Of a stretch of DNA of 64,000 nt, positions 12,579-24,240 are shown piece after piece. The position numbers and the translations under genes were made by a program. The DNA lies in NCBI GenBank assembly GCA_950295325.1, contig OX485809.1, positions 41,199,081 to 41,263,080 of the forward strand, given 5' to 3'. The stretch's first letter is position 1. Each line of letters starts with the position of its first letter. Under the pieces are notes generated by a model. The model was not told the DNA's origin, did not search any database, and saw only the letters and a list, made by a program, of their open reading frames with translations. This stretch comes from Polytrichum commune. Taxonomy: Eukaryota; Streptophyta; Polytrichopsida; Polytrichales; Polytrichaceae.

Positions 12579-13552
12579 CAGTCAAGACTCCATAAGTGTT
12601 ACCCCTGTAAGCGTTATAATTTCATATATGTTAAGAAAATTTTACTCCCCTACAAAAACTCAATTGGTAAGACTAGTGAGTGTTATGTGTTAATTGTTAT
12701 AACATGCTCTACTCCCTTCTTTGTTAATTGCACCTCTATAAGTGTTAATTTTGAGAAAATCAAGGTAATAATATATGAGAGCATACATTTTAAACATGTA
12801 ATCACATTTATCCCGTATTCTTTGTGAATAATTCAAAATTGTTGGAGGCACACGGGTGTTCTATCGATCTCTATTGAGAGGGAGATAGAGGAACCTAAGC
12901 GCTTGGTAGAGGTTGATGAAGTTGCTACTCTACTTCATCAATTGATGTTGTTGTCATTTGATAATGAGGTGGGTGACGTGATGAATGCTCATGAATACCT
13001 CAATTATGAGATGGAGTTTGATTTAAACAACCCCTATGAATCTACCGATGAGGAGTTTTTGGATATGTATTCCTCATAACATCAAGAAATTGATGTTGAT
13101 GAGGTTATGGTTGATGTGGTAGAAGAAGTTGTAGGATTTAGTGTTGTTGAGTGCTCTCTATAGACTTTGAGGAAACATTTTGAACAAAGACCAAATGACG
13201 CCCTATCACACATCAGGAGCAATCAAGACTCCAAAAGGAAGTTTCATCTCATCATTTGGAAGCTTCTCGTCATACTACTATGGACTCTTTCTTTCGGTTA
13301 ATTTAGTTGGAAGAATATCGTCAAGCTACTACTATATGGATTATTTCTTTCAATTAGTTTAGTTGAATTATGTATTATCATTTGTACTTTCATTTTATTT
13401 TTATAAAATGTTATGTTCTTCATTTTCAAAAAAATTAAGTGTTATTTCTATAAATGTAATTAATCATCGGTATGAATTCTAAGTGTTACTTGTTATAATT
13501 TTGTATATGTTTTCTTTTGCTACTCCCGACCTGTAACATTTCTAGAGTCTTG
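12579..13552 (+). mobile_element. pogo/Tigger-like DNA transposon relic
   Basis: The left end reads TA then CAGTCAAGACTCCATAAGTG, and the right end, read inverted, gives TACA then AGACTC and AATGTTAC, so the ends form an imperfect TIR of about 25 bp bounded by TA. The right terminus appears to have lost four bases. A CAGT terminus and TA target duplication are typical of the pogo group of Tc1/mariner elements. The interior (about 0.97 kb) retains only the C-terminal coding region and is far shorter than an autonomous element. Confidence 0.6.
12895..13240 (+). pseudogene. Tigger-like transposase C-terminal remnant
   Basis: One frame reads VEVDEVATLLHQLMLLSF, then an acidic stretch with STDEEFLDMYSS, then VVECSL and TLRKHFEQRPNDALSHI. 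It is interrupted by TAA near 13,077 and TAG near 13,160. The order (leucine-rich segment, acidic linker with a DEE box, final helix ending in F-x-Q) resembles the tail of Tigger/jerky DDE transposases. The catalytic core and N-terminal DNA-binding domain are missing. It sits between pogo-like ends, which supports the assignment. Confidence 0.5.
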
Positions 13553-15384
13553 TAATATTACATTGGAGACAAGCTAGGCAATAATAACATGTCATAACAA
13601 GTCCTCGAAATTCATGTAATTATGGTGCCTTGCTTCCTATGTTTGTGGGTACTATAGATCGGGGATCGGTAGGTTAACTCCCAATAAAGCCAATCGAACA
13701 TCCACTCTTCGTAGTTTGTGAGTTCTAGTTGATCTCTATTGACCTAGCTTGAACTACAGTGGTTATGGATTGTGTGCCATAATACACACCATCACATATG
13801 ACAATAGCATGCCATGCTATTTACATTTGAATCTTCTACCATTCACATTGTTTTTGTTCTTCCATTACTAGTTGTTTGTAAGGTATCAATTGAAAGCAAT
13901 CGAGACTACCTATCCAAAGAGCGTATACTCACTTCCAATGTGCAACAATCAAAGAAGAGAGCATCAAAAATGAATATAGGGGTGTTTCTTGTCAAAGACA
14001 TATATATAGAATGGTCACTTGTGGCCAAATGTTTGAGAGATGGAAGATTATTTTGATGACTTTAGAAAGAACACGAAAAGCTCTACAAAACATATTGTTT
14101 CTTTGTGGAAAACTAGCAAGATTAAAATAAATATTATTTTTTGTTTTTTAGACCTCCGATGTTGTATAATTTGAGTCGATGTATAATGTGCACCCAAAAT
14201 ATTATCTCAACATTTTGTTAGTGAGGATTCCCCTTGATTAGTTTGGCCCAAATTATTTACCATAATTAGTGTAGTTTTATGGCCTTCATTAAATGACCAA
14301 GGTGATGGATTTTTTAAAGAGGAACGCATGGATTGCACCTTACTATGCATCCATCTCATGAAGATCATAGTTGAATTAATCACAATAGTATGTATTAGTG
14401 ACAATCATAAAAACACTTCGCTTCTCTTGAAACAATTCATTGACATTAAGTATGTGATTTGAAACCCACGCCAAATCGGAATAGGGTAGGGTGTTTTGTA
14501 GGCCAACTTTAATTCATGAATGGGTAGTTATGCTTGACATTCTATCACATGTCAATTTTGCATGGATTGGGAACCAACCAAATTGCACATGGAAATTATA
14601 GCTTGGCATGAAATACAATGAAATAAGAAACACTTTACTTTGGTATGTTATCTATGTTCCAAATAGCACATTTTTGTTCTGAGTACAACTGTGAGTTGGG
14701 AGAGCACCCACATTAGATCGACTTGAATTGCAATGCAAAAGTTCTAAAGAACTTGAAATTTTGTTTGCAATGAGTTGGTCCTGGTAACTTGCTTGGGTTG
14801 TTGATTTCCATGTCTTATTGTTACACCAATATTAGCTAATAGTGTGGGCTATTATTTGGAGTTACACATTGCTTAACTATCATATCAATCATAATCAAGC
14901 AAGTTATTCCATGTTCCTTGATGTGCACAATGACAATTTATCTTAAATGGGTAGAAGATGGTATTCTCAATAGAAAGAAGAAGTTATGTCAACGTGTAAA
15001 TGCAAATGGTGACCCACACTAATAGGTGATACAGATGCAAATCTACAATCACTTCAGCCAATTATTATAGGTTGGTAACAACTTCACACAAGTACAAAAT
15101 GGCAGTTACACGACACAACCATTTATCATGAAATGATCAAAATGACAAATATTGGTGTCATTTTGGTCAATTTATGTTAGGCAATTGCGTCATCAAATAC
15201 AACATATGTATTAGTGTCAGCACAAAATGATATAGTATTTGAGCATAGCACCAAGTGTTACTTTTTCTACCAGTCAAAATCCCCAAGAAATATGGATCTT
15301 GTGTGGTTAATCCTCTTAATTGCACATGACACATGTTTGAGTGATATAAGATGAGGCTTGTAGTTTTAAATAGACATAAAAAAG
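13553..15384. other. Noncoding stretch without recognisable genes
   Basis: AT-rich sequence with only short open frames. I see no family motif, RNA gene or clear repeat boundary. Confidence 0.5.
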
Positions 15385-15502
15385 AACATGCTACGATCAT
15401 ATTGGACTATGCGTTCATAATATATTAATTATTTGGATTTGATTGTTTTAACACGATTGGGAGGGACTTGTACCTACATGTAAAGAGAATTGAGAGGGGA
15501 AT

Positions 15503-15568
<66 letters not shown>

Positions 15569-15596
15569 CAAAAAGACATTTACCTACCGTGTGTAT

Positions 15597-15635
<39 letters not shown>

Positions 15636-15960
15636 AACCCATCAAAACAAAATTGAGTAATGTCAGTTACAATAAGACGTGCTTTGATTAGATTGGACAA
15701 TGCATTCAAAATATATTAGCTAGATGGATTCCATTGTTTATCACAAATGGGAGGGGCTTGTATGATCACCTAAAGAGAAGAGAATTTACAAGGACATTTA
15801 CCTACCACGTATATAAATATGAATATAGATGTAGAGATAGATAGATAGATACACACATGTTGACAATTACAAAGACATTAGATTGTTCGTTGACACCGAC
15901 CCATCAAAAACTAAAATCTAGTCATTCCAGTGAGAACCCGCATGATAGTGACAACCGCAT
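15385..15960. repeat. Tandem duplication (~291 bp) with compound microsatellites
   Basis: The left unit starts near 15,390 (ACGATCATATTGGAC) and the right unit near 15,681 (TTGATTAGATTGGAC). Both contain AATATATTA, GGGAGGG(A/G)CTTGTA, AAAGAGAA, ACATTTACCTACC and CCCATCAAAA in the same order. The left unit has expanded CT, AC and AT runs (15,502-15,569) and an AG run (15,599-15,634). The CT and AG blocks can pair into a long hairpin. The right unit keeps only a short GATA-type run. Confidence 0.75.
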
Positions 15961-16697
15961 AACTTGGAAAAGCTCTGGATGTTACTTATGAAGCTGTTCT
16001 TAGAGAATTCAACCCGAGTTTGGTGTGTTAAAAGTCCTATTGTTACTCGTAACGATTCAAAAAATTACTTAGAAAAATTAAGCCCCAGATGGGCACTATT
16101 TCTTGAGTCCCCTTGGTTGCGCGGTTTCATCCGAGGTGGTTGAAATTGACCTCTCCAATTGAATCTGTTTCAAATTGTGCCAAAAAAGAAAAAGAAAAGA
16201 CCACCTTTAGCAATCAATGTGTGTAAAAAGTGGAATGTATGTACCACCACCACAACGTGAGTCCTTGTCTGTGGCCATCAAAAGCTAAAGTAAATTTAAA
16301 TTACTAGGCGAGTGATTCATCATCTATCTCCTTACTTTCCATTGCACGGTGGAATTGACCCCGACTCACCCTCGAATTAAATGAACTCCCCACTCACTTT
16401 ATCCAGTGTGCATGTGATTGCTTACTTGGCCCCCAGACTGTACAGTCGCATGCTTCGACAAGAGGGAAGAGGCTCCAGGCGCGGCTCATAAGTTAAGGAC
16501 CGTACCCAGTTTTATTATAAGATCGAAACTATTGTCCCATTTAATTAGTGAGGGTGAGAGTAGATTTCATTACATTTTGGAATTAGTGCCACCAGAAGGT
16601 CTAGGGTTTGTGGAGTCCAAAATGTCAAAGTGTCAGAAAAACTCTCTATACAAGCTCCCTTCATATTTTTTTAGTGTTGGTTAGATGAGGGAAGCTA
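15961..16697. other. Noncoding stretch
   Basis: No gene, RNA or repeat boundary recognised. The 88-codon open frame at 16,418-16,684 has no motif and no neighbour supporting it. Confidence 0.5.
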
Positions 16698-17812
16698 AGG
16701 GCCACTTCACACACGAGACTGAGAGCCCGTGACTAGTACACTTCAAGCACTCTCATTGGTGGACAAGGCGGAGCCGGTCCAAGTTCGCTTTCACTCTACG
16801 CTCGAGTGACCAACGGAGTAGGTGAATGCAAGATGGATGTAAAGTCTACATGGACTCCTACATGGCATCGAATGGATCATGTTTCATGGTCACTTGGACT
16901 ATTTTGCAAAAACCACCTCTTGGAGGTAGGCCTAACACAAAACTAGGAGATCATGGCACTCCGAACACTCACAGCCGTTGATATATTCCAATTTATCATG
17001 CGTGAGGACCCGCATGAACAGAAATTTATTGAAATAGCATTTGGTTGAGGGCCTGGTCACATATGACTTCACACTACACTTGAGGGTCTGTGATCACACT
17101 ACAGTAATCTCCTGCTTAAGTACGCACTTTGAGTTGGAGCTGTTGGTGCGCACTTTACTCATATCCCTTTCTAGACCCTCTACTTTGATGAATCGCAATG
17201 GGAAACGGATGAAACTTGAGGCAACCCGCTTGACCGAAGCCCAACAATGTGAAATCATTGCAAAGTTGAACAAGCCGAACACGCCGAGCAAGCAGGCGCT
17301 AGGGTTGGAGTAAGAAGTCAATGAAGGCGCCATCCGGAAAGTCTAGGACAATCGGGAAAACATACTGCAACGAAATCCAACCTATCGAGACATTTGTTGA
17401 ATCTGAAAGTGCTATTGACCTCAAAGGCTTTGAAGCTCTACACAACATTGTCCTCGACATCAACGACCAATCGCTTTGCTCCGATGTTCAAACGGAAGCT
17501 GGACAAACGTATAATGAACTGTGACAATCGTTTGAGGCGTTTTAGCGAAACATTAAAACCGACATTCATTGTCGAGCATAAAAAATGCATGCATTCACGA
17601 CAAATGACTCCGCATGACATGCTCAAACAATAAAACATGAACCCTAATGTTTATCAAAAAAGTTGCGCACTGAACCAGGATGCGCACTTAAGCGGGAGAT
17701 TACTGTACATGATGTTGGAGGTGTCCCGGGGACGGCGTTTGGACACTTTTCTTTCTTGTGGGCTCTCACAATTTCATGGTCACGGCTTGTGGCTCATGTG
17801 TGAAGTGGCCCT
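16698..17812. mobile_element. TIR DNA element with transposase fragment
   Basis: The ends AGGGCCACTTCACACACGAG (left) and its near-complement at the right (CATGTGTGAAGTGGCCCT) form an imperfect TIR that extends to about 35 bp through GAGAGCCCGTGAC. No clear target duplication remains. The subterminal sequence (CTCATTGGT, GGTCCAAGTTC) recurs in the shorter element at 27,596-28,182, so this copy is the longer member of the family. It carries an HTH transposase fragment. Confidence 0.65.
17187..17352 (+). pseudogene. psq/CENP-B-type HTH transposase remnant
   Basis: The frame reads RLTEAQQCEIIAKLNKPN, then TPSKQALGLE, a stop, EVNEGAIRKV, a stop, and DNREN. This matches the N-terminal Psq-like helix-turn-helix of Tigger/pogo and CENP-B related proteins, where a V-S-E-G-A-I-R-x-W-like pattern follows the first helices. 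The stops sit where an aromatic residue and the conserved tryptophan are expected. Downstream frames to about 17,630 show no intact DDE core. It lies inside the TIR element at 16,698-17,812. Confidence 0.6.
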
Positions 17813-18165
17813 CCGACATACATAACATTATTCAGCAAGACGAGGCCGTTCCATAGCCCAAGTCTGGTGGCCCACCTGGTATTTTCCCAGGGCCAGGTAG
17901 GGTTTTCCGGTATACTACGGAGATGGGGGCTGCTACCTTTATTAGGGCCGGACGGACTACTACATGGAAGAAAGAGCAGGTCAGGTCGATGGGTCCCAGC
18001 AGGCACAGAGCTTTCACCCCACCCAAGCTCAATCCAGGATAGTCGTCATAACTACCACAATTCAACAAAGACCGTTTCTCTGCTTGCATACTTTGCACGA
18101 ATTCTGTGGCAAAGTTTGGGCCACACAGGGTGGTTGCTCCTCTCTAACTCAGCCCTTGCCAACTG

Positions 18166-18200
<35 letters not shown>

Positions 18201-18645
18201 TGCATGCTTAATTAGGGTTTGCCTGGTCTTGTGGCCATTCGAAGTTCACGATAACCAGGATTGATGAAAGGACACATGAACGAGATAACCTGTTAACTTG
18301 TTGCAGGGAAGTTTGATAGTTGAGCGACCGGTTTTGAAATGGCAATAGATTAACAAGAGGGACCTGCACTTCGAAAGTTCAGCTGCCCTTCATCCATTCT
18401 TGCCAAAACCATGAGGTTATATCCTCCACCAACTGTTGGCTACTAATCACAGGAAACTCCTGTCCGGAATAAGGAGCTCTTCATGAGCTCTGGGATGTGT
18501 TGGGCTTTCTTCTTCCAACGATTTTCAGCTCAACGGATGCTTTTGATGAGCGGTTGCAGATTTGCGGTGACTATGATCACCATGACGTTGCCGAGCAACT
18601 GCATGAGGTCCCAAGGCCATTTCTTAGAGCCAGTTCACACGGGTC

Positions 18646-19138
18646 TCAAGTCTTAAGTTCCAAGTATGATATGGATGCCTACACGGTAACACTTTTTGGA
18701 GGCGAGGTTTGGGACTTGCGTTGAGAGTTGGGTCGAGAGTTGGGTTTGAGCAAAAAGCTAGACCCAACTCTCGACGAAAGTTCCGAGAATATTTTCACAT
18801 GAAATAATGAAAATCTAACAAACTTCGGACTGTTTGATGGAGAAACCCGATTTCAGCCTTAGATGGTGGAGAAGGTGGATTGTCTTCTTTTTCTTCTTCT
18901 CCCTCTCTTGCTTTTTTTTTTTTTTTTTTTTCCTTGCCTTTCGTTATTGGTTAATTGTATCTTCTAGTTTGTGTTGAAATATTAGGGTTGTTGTGTTCCA
19001 AATGGAGGGTTTTTTTTTCCCTTCTTAAAACCAATTTTTAAAGAGTAGACAAGATGTATTCATGGCTCCAAAGAGTTATTTTTCTCCTAACACATCATAC
19101 AGTGCATTTTGGCCATTCAATTTTCAAGCAAATGATTC

Positions 19139-19179
<41 letters not shown>

Positions 19180-20340
19180 ATATATGGTAGGAAATGATGT
19201 CATAGAAGTAGGTGACAAAGAGGAGAAACAAAGTTTGAGTGCACCCAAGAAGAAAACACTTGGCACAAGAATAAAATATTAGCATCTAAAAATCTTAAAG
19301 TGGCAATTCCCAAAAAATAGTAGTTACAAGGAAACTTGTAACAATGGCAACTAAAGGAGACGTTGAAAATGAAGATGAAGATTAAGTGTTGGGATCCAAC
19401 TCTCAGTGGAAAGATAGTGATGTGGACACATTTGCATGGAGAGAACGAGCCAGAATTTGTGAAGAATGGCAAAAAAAAAGTACTTTATATTGCCTTGCAA
19501 AATGTCAAATGTCAAATTGTATAGTTGAATATTGACTTGCAAGAAGAAAATTTTAGCATTTTTCAAGTAAGACAAAGATGATGAATTGGCGAATGGGGTT
19601 TCAGGAATTGATAGACATAAATACAAATTTAACGAATCTATGGACCAGTAGTGGTATCACACATGTCATATCATGAAGCATATAAACATACCAACAAATA
19701 ATAAACATTTATCATCAAGTCAGAGTCAAGACAATTATTTTAAAGAGAGAACCAACACACATCAATCAAATCATCTTTATGTCTAAAACAATAGTTATTT
19801 TTTGAATTAAAAACCCATTTTAATTTTTTAGAAGATGATAGAAAATTGTACTTTCTTGATGAAAATTTTGAAAAAAAAATTATTGCTGAAAATAATAGTT
19901 TATCAAATGAATATACTTATAAATAAGTTGTAGTATCTAACATTAATGAAAATTTTAAGGATCCCTCAAATTGTATCACTAACTCTCTAGTTAATTTTGC
20001 TGTGTAAAAGTTTTTGACTAATAGATGATATATTCATGTTATTTCATGTAATATTTGTTTACTTTCTTTCATTTTTATTTTTTGGGCGGTTTTGTGATGT
20101 TGATGTTTTTATTGTCCACCTCCTCATCAAGGCCGTCTTCTTCTTTCTCAACAAAGTTATCATGCACAATTCCTCTTTATAATATTCACATCTCATTAAT
20201 TGCTAACTCTTCAATATGAAATATATTTATGTTTGGAAATCTCGTACTGCAAAATTTTCTTCATTATATATTATAATTTCTACTTCTTTAGTCTATGCCA
20301 CATCAAAATCATATCCATGAACGATGCACAAATTATGAAA
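18646..20340. other. Unrelated DNA inside the ISWI relic
   Basis: ISWI homology stops near 18,645 and resumes near 20,345, with about 55 codons missing between. The intervening 1.7 kb contains a hairpin with arms TCGAGAGTTGGGT and its complement near 18,733-18,774, a T run near 18,911-18,930, and an AG/TA microsatellite at 19,139-19,184. The interior near 19,340-19,620 shows short open frames without motifs. I could not identify terminal repeats, so insertion plus deletion is inferred rather than shown. Confidence 0.55.
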
Positions 20341-20432
20341 AAAAGATGCAAATAATAATAATTTCAAGAACATGTTGTAACCATCCTTCTTATCTTTCCC
20401 AAAGTGTTGAACTAGGTCCACCCATACAACTA

Positions 20433-20754
20433 CACTAAATATGATATTTTATGTTGGATTATATTTTATGTTGTTACCACCCTACCATGCTTAACACTAA
20501 TTTTCAATTTTTTGACAACCAGTGTTAGAAGGTATGCCAGAAGATGTGCTGGAATTCTTCTTTTATCATTGTTATTTTTTTTCTTTCATATCCTTACCAA
20601 ACACTAAACTCAAACATGTAACTCCCACATATTACCATAGTTGATATTTAGTGTTTGACTTTACATTTAATGTTACTTACTTTCATAGGATTATTGACAT
20701 TTAGTGTATACGTTTCGTATTTAGTGTATCAAACACTAAATATCATATTTAGTG
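20433..20754. mobile_element. 322-bp miniature element with TA duplication, copy 1
   Basis: The ends CACTAAATATGATATTTTAT and CATATTTAGTG form a TIR flanked by TA on both sides (20,431-20,432 and 20,755-20,756). The surrounding sequence is ISWI relic. Removing the element and one TA joins the two halves in the expected order (Thr-Thr-x-Glu-His-Leu), so the empty site can be read directly. The TA duplication suggests a Tc1/mariner-type mobiliser. A second copy lies at 63,578-63,885. Confidence 0.85.
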
Positions 20755-21673
20755 TAGTGAGCATCTGGTTGAAACAGCAGGGAAGATGGTCATTCTGGAC
20801 AAACTGCTACCCAAGCTGAAGCAACGACAGTCCCGGTTTCTGATGTTCTCCCAGACGACCCGGCTGCTTGAGGATTATTGCCAGTATATTGTGTACCGGT
20901 GTTGTCGCATTGATGGTAACACTGGAGGTGAAGATAGGGAAAGTGCAATAATTGATCAATTCGATGCACCCAATAGCAAGAAGTTTTGTTTCCTTCTATC
21001 TACATACACGTGCTGGAGGTTGGGTTATCGATTCGGCTACAGCCGGCGTTGTCGTTCTTTATGACAGTGACTGGGAATCCGCAAGTCGATCTTCAGGCCC
21101 AGGATCGTGTTCATCGCATTGGTCGAAAGAAAGAAGTCCAAGTGTTCAGATTTTGCACTGAGTTCACAACTGAGAAGGTGCTTGAGCGGGCCTACAAAGA
21201 AGTTGGGCGATGGATGCTCTTGTCATTCAACAAGGTCGTGTCGCCGAGCAGAAAGCAGTGGACAAAGATGAGCTGTTGCAGGTCGTCGGGTATCGTGCCA
21301 AGAAGGTGTTCAGTTCCAACAATAGCACTGTCACTGATGAAGATGTTGACCGGATTGATGCAAATGGGGAAGGAAGCAATGGCAGAACTGGATGCAAGAA
21401 TGAAGACATTCACAGATGATGCCATTAAAGTTCAAAGTGGAGGATACTGCAGGTCTTTACGATTTTGAAGAAAAGGGCGAGAAAGGTGAGGGCAAAGATG
21501 ACTTTGAGGAAAATGATTGCTGATAACTGGACTGAGCCATCAAGGCGGAAACCTCGTGAAACAAGAATTTCTCAGATGCCACAACTCCATAATTCTCAGT
21601 TTGTTTACACTCAGAGACTTACGGAGCATTTCGAGAAGGAAGTGAAGAAGTGGAGCGTCAACTGTGAGTGGTA

Positions 21674-23649
21674 ACATGTGAGCAATGAGTCCAAATTTAA
21701 AGAATCCTACATGTTTAGGTTCTCCATTATGAAGAGGGTAATGAAGAGAATAGTGAGAATGAATAGCATCATGGTTAGTCTTAATAGGTATTATGAGGGG
21801 ATTTGTGGGTTGATTTTCATGTGATGCCTTGCTTTGAGTAAACCACAATCAATGCACTTGGTTTTGTGTGCCAATATCAACTTTTCCTACCATCATTTAA
21901 TCAAACATACATGTGTTGGCAAGTGTAATTTCATTGTGTAATATTGTATTGATCACCACAATGCAATCTAAAGTGCATATTAAGTTGATTGATGAATGGA
22001 GTAACCATATAAAACATACATACATGTGCACATGGTCCATCTTTTCATGACAAATAATCAACGGTTATAGGAAACATGTGACCATCATACCACTTGATTT
22101 TTTTTTGTCACCGGTAATATGTTACTGCTCACCACTCATATGATAGTATTTCCCGTTGGGAGATGCCTCATGAGTAAGTGTTGCCGACTGAAAAGACTAA
22201 GAAGATGCCTCTTCAAGCTCAATTATGCACTCTATAAACACATTAGAGCAAGCACTGGTTTTCTTTAAGGTGTCGTAAATGAACATGTATTCATGAATTT
22301 AGTATCACTCAATAAAAAATCCAGCACGAGATTTGGCAAAATAATGTGTGTTTATGGTATTTGTACCACATGTGAAAAATGGGACAATCAATGCAGTATG
22401 TGAGTGTGACTTGTTTAAAGAAAACCCACTCCACTAAATGGCCACCTTACACGTGGACCAAAAGTTATGACCATGGACCCAAAGGCCTTTGAAACTCATC
22501 CAAAGGCCGTACGGTGGGAAATAGAAATCCAGTTTTGTAATTGATGGATCCTCATGCTCAGTGTAAAGTGAAAGTGAAAGTGAACCCTATTGAGGGACCA
22601 TAACATATTTTTATGGGTAATCCAAAATAGTAGGTAGTCCAGGACCCCACCGTGGCAATGTAGTAACTCTAAAAGCCATTCACATTTGAATTCTTTTCTA
22701 TGGCCCCTACTTTTGCGTCAAACCCACCTCTTCTTGATGAATTTGGCGCATTACCCAGTGGACGAGGAAACTTTATCCACTTGGTGCATACTAGAATGTA
22801 ACCACATGTCACTTGCCATTAGTATGCTAGAACACATTGATATATTTTCCTTGCACACTAGAACTTAAAACTACCACCTAAAGTACCCCAATGTGCTATG
22901 CTAAACATTGTAAATGTTCATATTTTTCACTTGGAAAATTACTTGTATTTACGAATAAAATCATGTTGACAATTAGCAGATGTGACACTTTAAGCCCTTT
23001 TCGCAAATAGTGTATGTGTTAAATACCATAAATTGTGTACATAGTGTACCTATGAACGGATTAACCCAGACTCTTATTTTTCCAATGTGAACACGCCTAT
23101 CACTTGCTCCCCCAAGTGAACGACCAAGTTCTTTGGAGAGAGGGATGGGCCGTTCACTTGTAAGTTACGATTTTCGCAAAATATTGCAAGGCAAAGGACA
23201 CAATAAAAATAAATAAACAAAACCATCATGTATCTATCGGATGAAATTCTTGACCCCGATGAATTAAATGGACCCATTATTTTATCCTATATGAATGGGC
23301 TAACTCCGCCCCCATAAGTGTACAACCACGTGCTTCCAAAAGAGGGATGGCCGAGGTAAGCTCATAAATTACTATGAAATTCAAAGGTAACACTAGGTGA
23401 GGGACTAGTCAAACTATTAAGACACCCACCATGATGGAGGGTGAAAAATCAAAGCAACATTTTTTGATTGATGAAATTGTATCTATAAAAAGATGGATGC
23501 ATGGATCACAAACTTCTCATTTATTGAACCTCCCCATTCATTACATCACCCAAATTTAGAAGAAAAGAAAACAATTGTATCATGAGTTACCCCAACTTGA
23601 ACCTCAACTTTACGACCATTAGATCTTCTTGAATTTTGTTGAAACCATC

Positions 23650-23693
<44 letters not shown>

Positions 23694-24085
23694 CTTTCCA
23701 AATCGTCGTAATGGAATTGGTATCCACATACAAACGGTTGGCTGATCATGAAATATGTTGCCGATAGTAAGTTGAATCGCCCTTGGCTTCAAGAAAAATA
23801 TGAAAGTTCCAAGTTCATGGGAATGGACCGGAGAGCAACTAAAGCTTAAAAACTCCAATCAAATCTAGGACAATGACATCCAATTGGAATTAAACAACTA
23901 CAAACATGGGAAGGAGCAAGTTCCTATCTATCCCCCGCCCCAAAATAGAAAGTCGAATCAAATCAAATAGAATGGTACGAGTCGTAAGCCGAAATCCCGA
24001 GTGACTCATCTTAAGAAAAAACACTATAAATACAAGCTATGTCGGAATGAAATCGATCCCCACCTATGTCCGGGAAAAAACCGGT
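21674..24085. other. Noncoding stretch
   Basis: No gene recognised. It includes a 41-base A run at 23,651-23,691. The phenylalanine-rich reverse frames there are artefacts of that run. Confidence 0.5.
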
Positions 24086-24240
24086 GGTTAGTTACAGATG
24101 AACTGATTGAGTTTGAGAAGTAATAACCGGTTGAAGTTGGAGACTTCGGCAGGAAAATTGGCGAACATTTTAGAGGAATCTATGGAAGAATATACCTCAA
24201 ATGGATTTAGAATCACCATTGGGATCTTGACCGACTACAG
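24086..24240 (+). repeat. Dispersed repeat family C, copy 2
   Basis: It contains GTTACAGATGAACTGATTGA, ACCGGTTGAAGTTGGAGACT and GGGATCTTGACCGACTA, matching the copies at 12,283 and 56,578. Confidence 0.65.

Larger units (their letters stand above)
18005..21673 (+). pseudogene. ISWI-type SNF2 ATPase retropseudogene, split by insertions
   Basis: Blocks in ISWI (plant CHR11/17-like) order are: PHPSSIQ then KTVSLLAY (18,015-18,095), VVAP and ALANWM (18,130-18,168), RFC-x-VL then IDERTHERDNLL (18,214-18,293), GKFD and GFEMAI (18,307-18,345), LLITG, HELWDVLGFLLPTIFSS, LHEVPRPFL (18,440-18,640), CCNHP and GPP (20,365-20,425), EHLVETAGKMVILDKLLPKL (20,757-20,820), CRIDGNTGG, LYDSDW, QAQDRVHRIGRKKEVQVFR, DALVIQQGR, STVTDEDVDRI, MPQLH and QRLTE (to about 21,640). 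No intron separates the blocks, which suggests a processed copy, and frameshifts, stops and deletions occur throughout. The GKT loop region is deleted, and the SANT-SLIDE tail and any poly(A) are missing. An AG microsatellite at 18,169-18,196 replaces part of one block. It is not expected to be functional. Confidence 0.85.

Noticed and set aside
20433-20754. CACTA (En/Spm) superfamily call for the miniature element
   Set aside because: The ends begin CACTA, but the empty site in the ISWI relic shows a two-base TA duplication, not the three-base duplication of CACTA elements.
20757-21673. A functional SNF2 gene
   Set aside because: Multiple frameshifts and stops, a missing ATP-binding loop and missing C-terminal domains exclude a working ATPase.
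23546-23858. Reverse frames with long phenylalanine tracts
   Set aside because: Artefact of the 41-base A run at 23,651-23,691.
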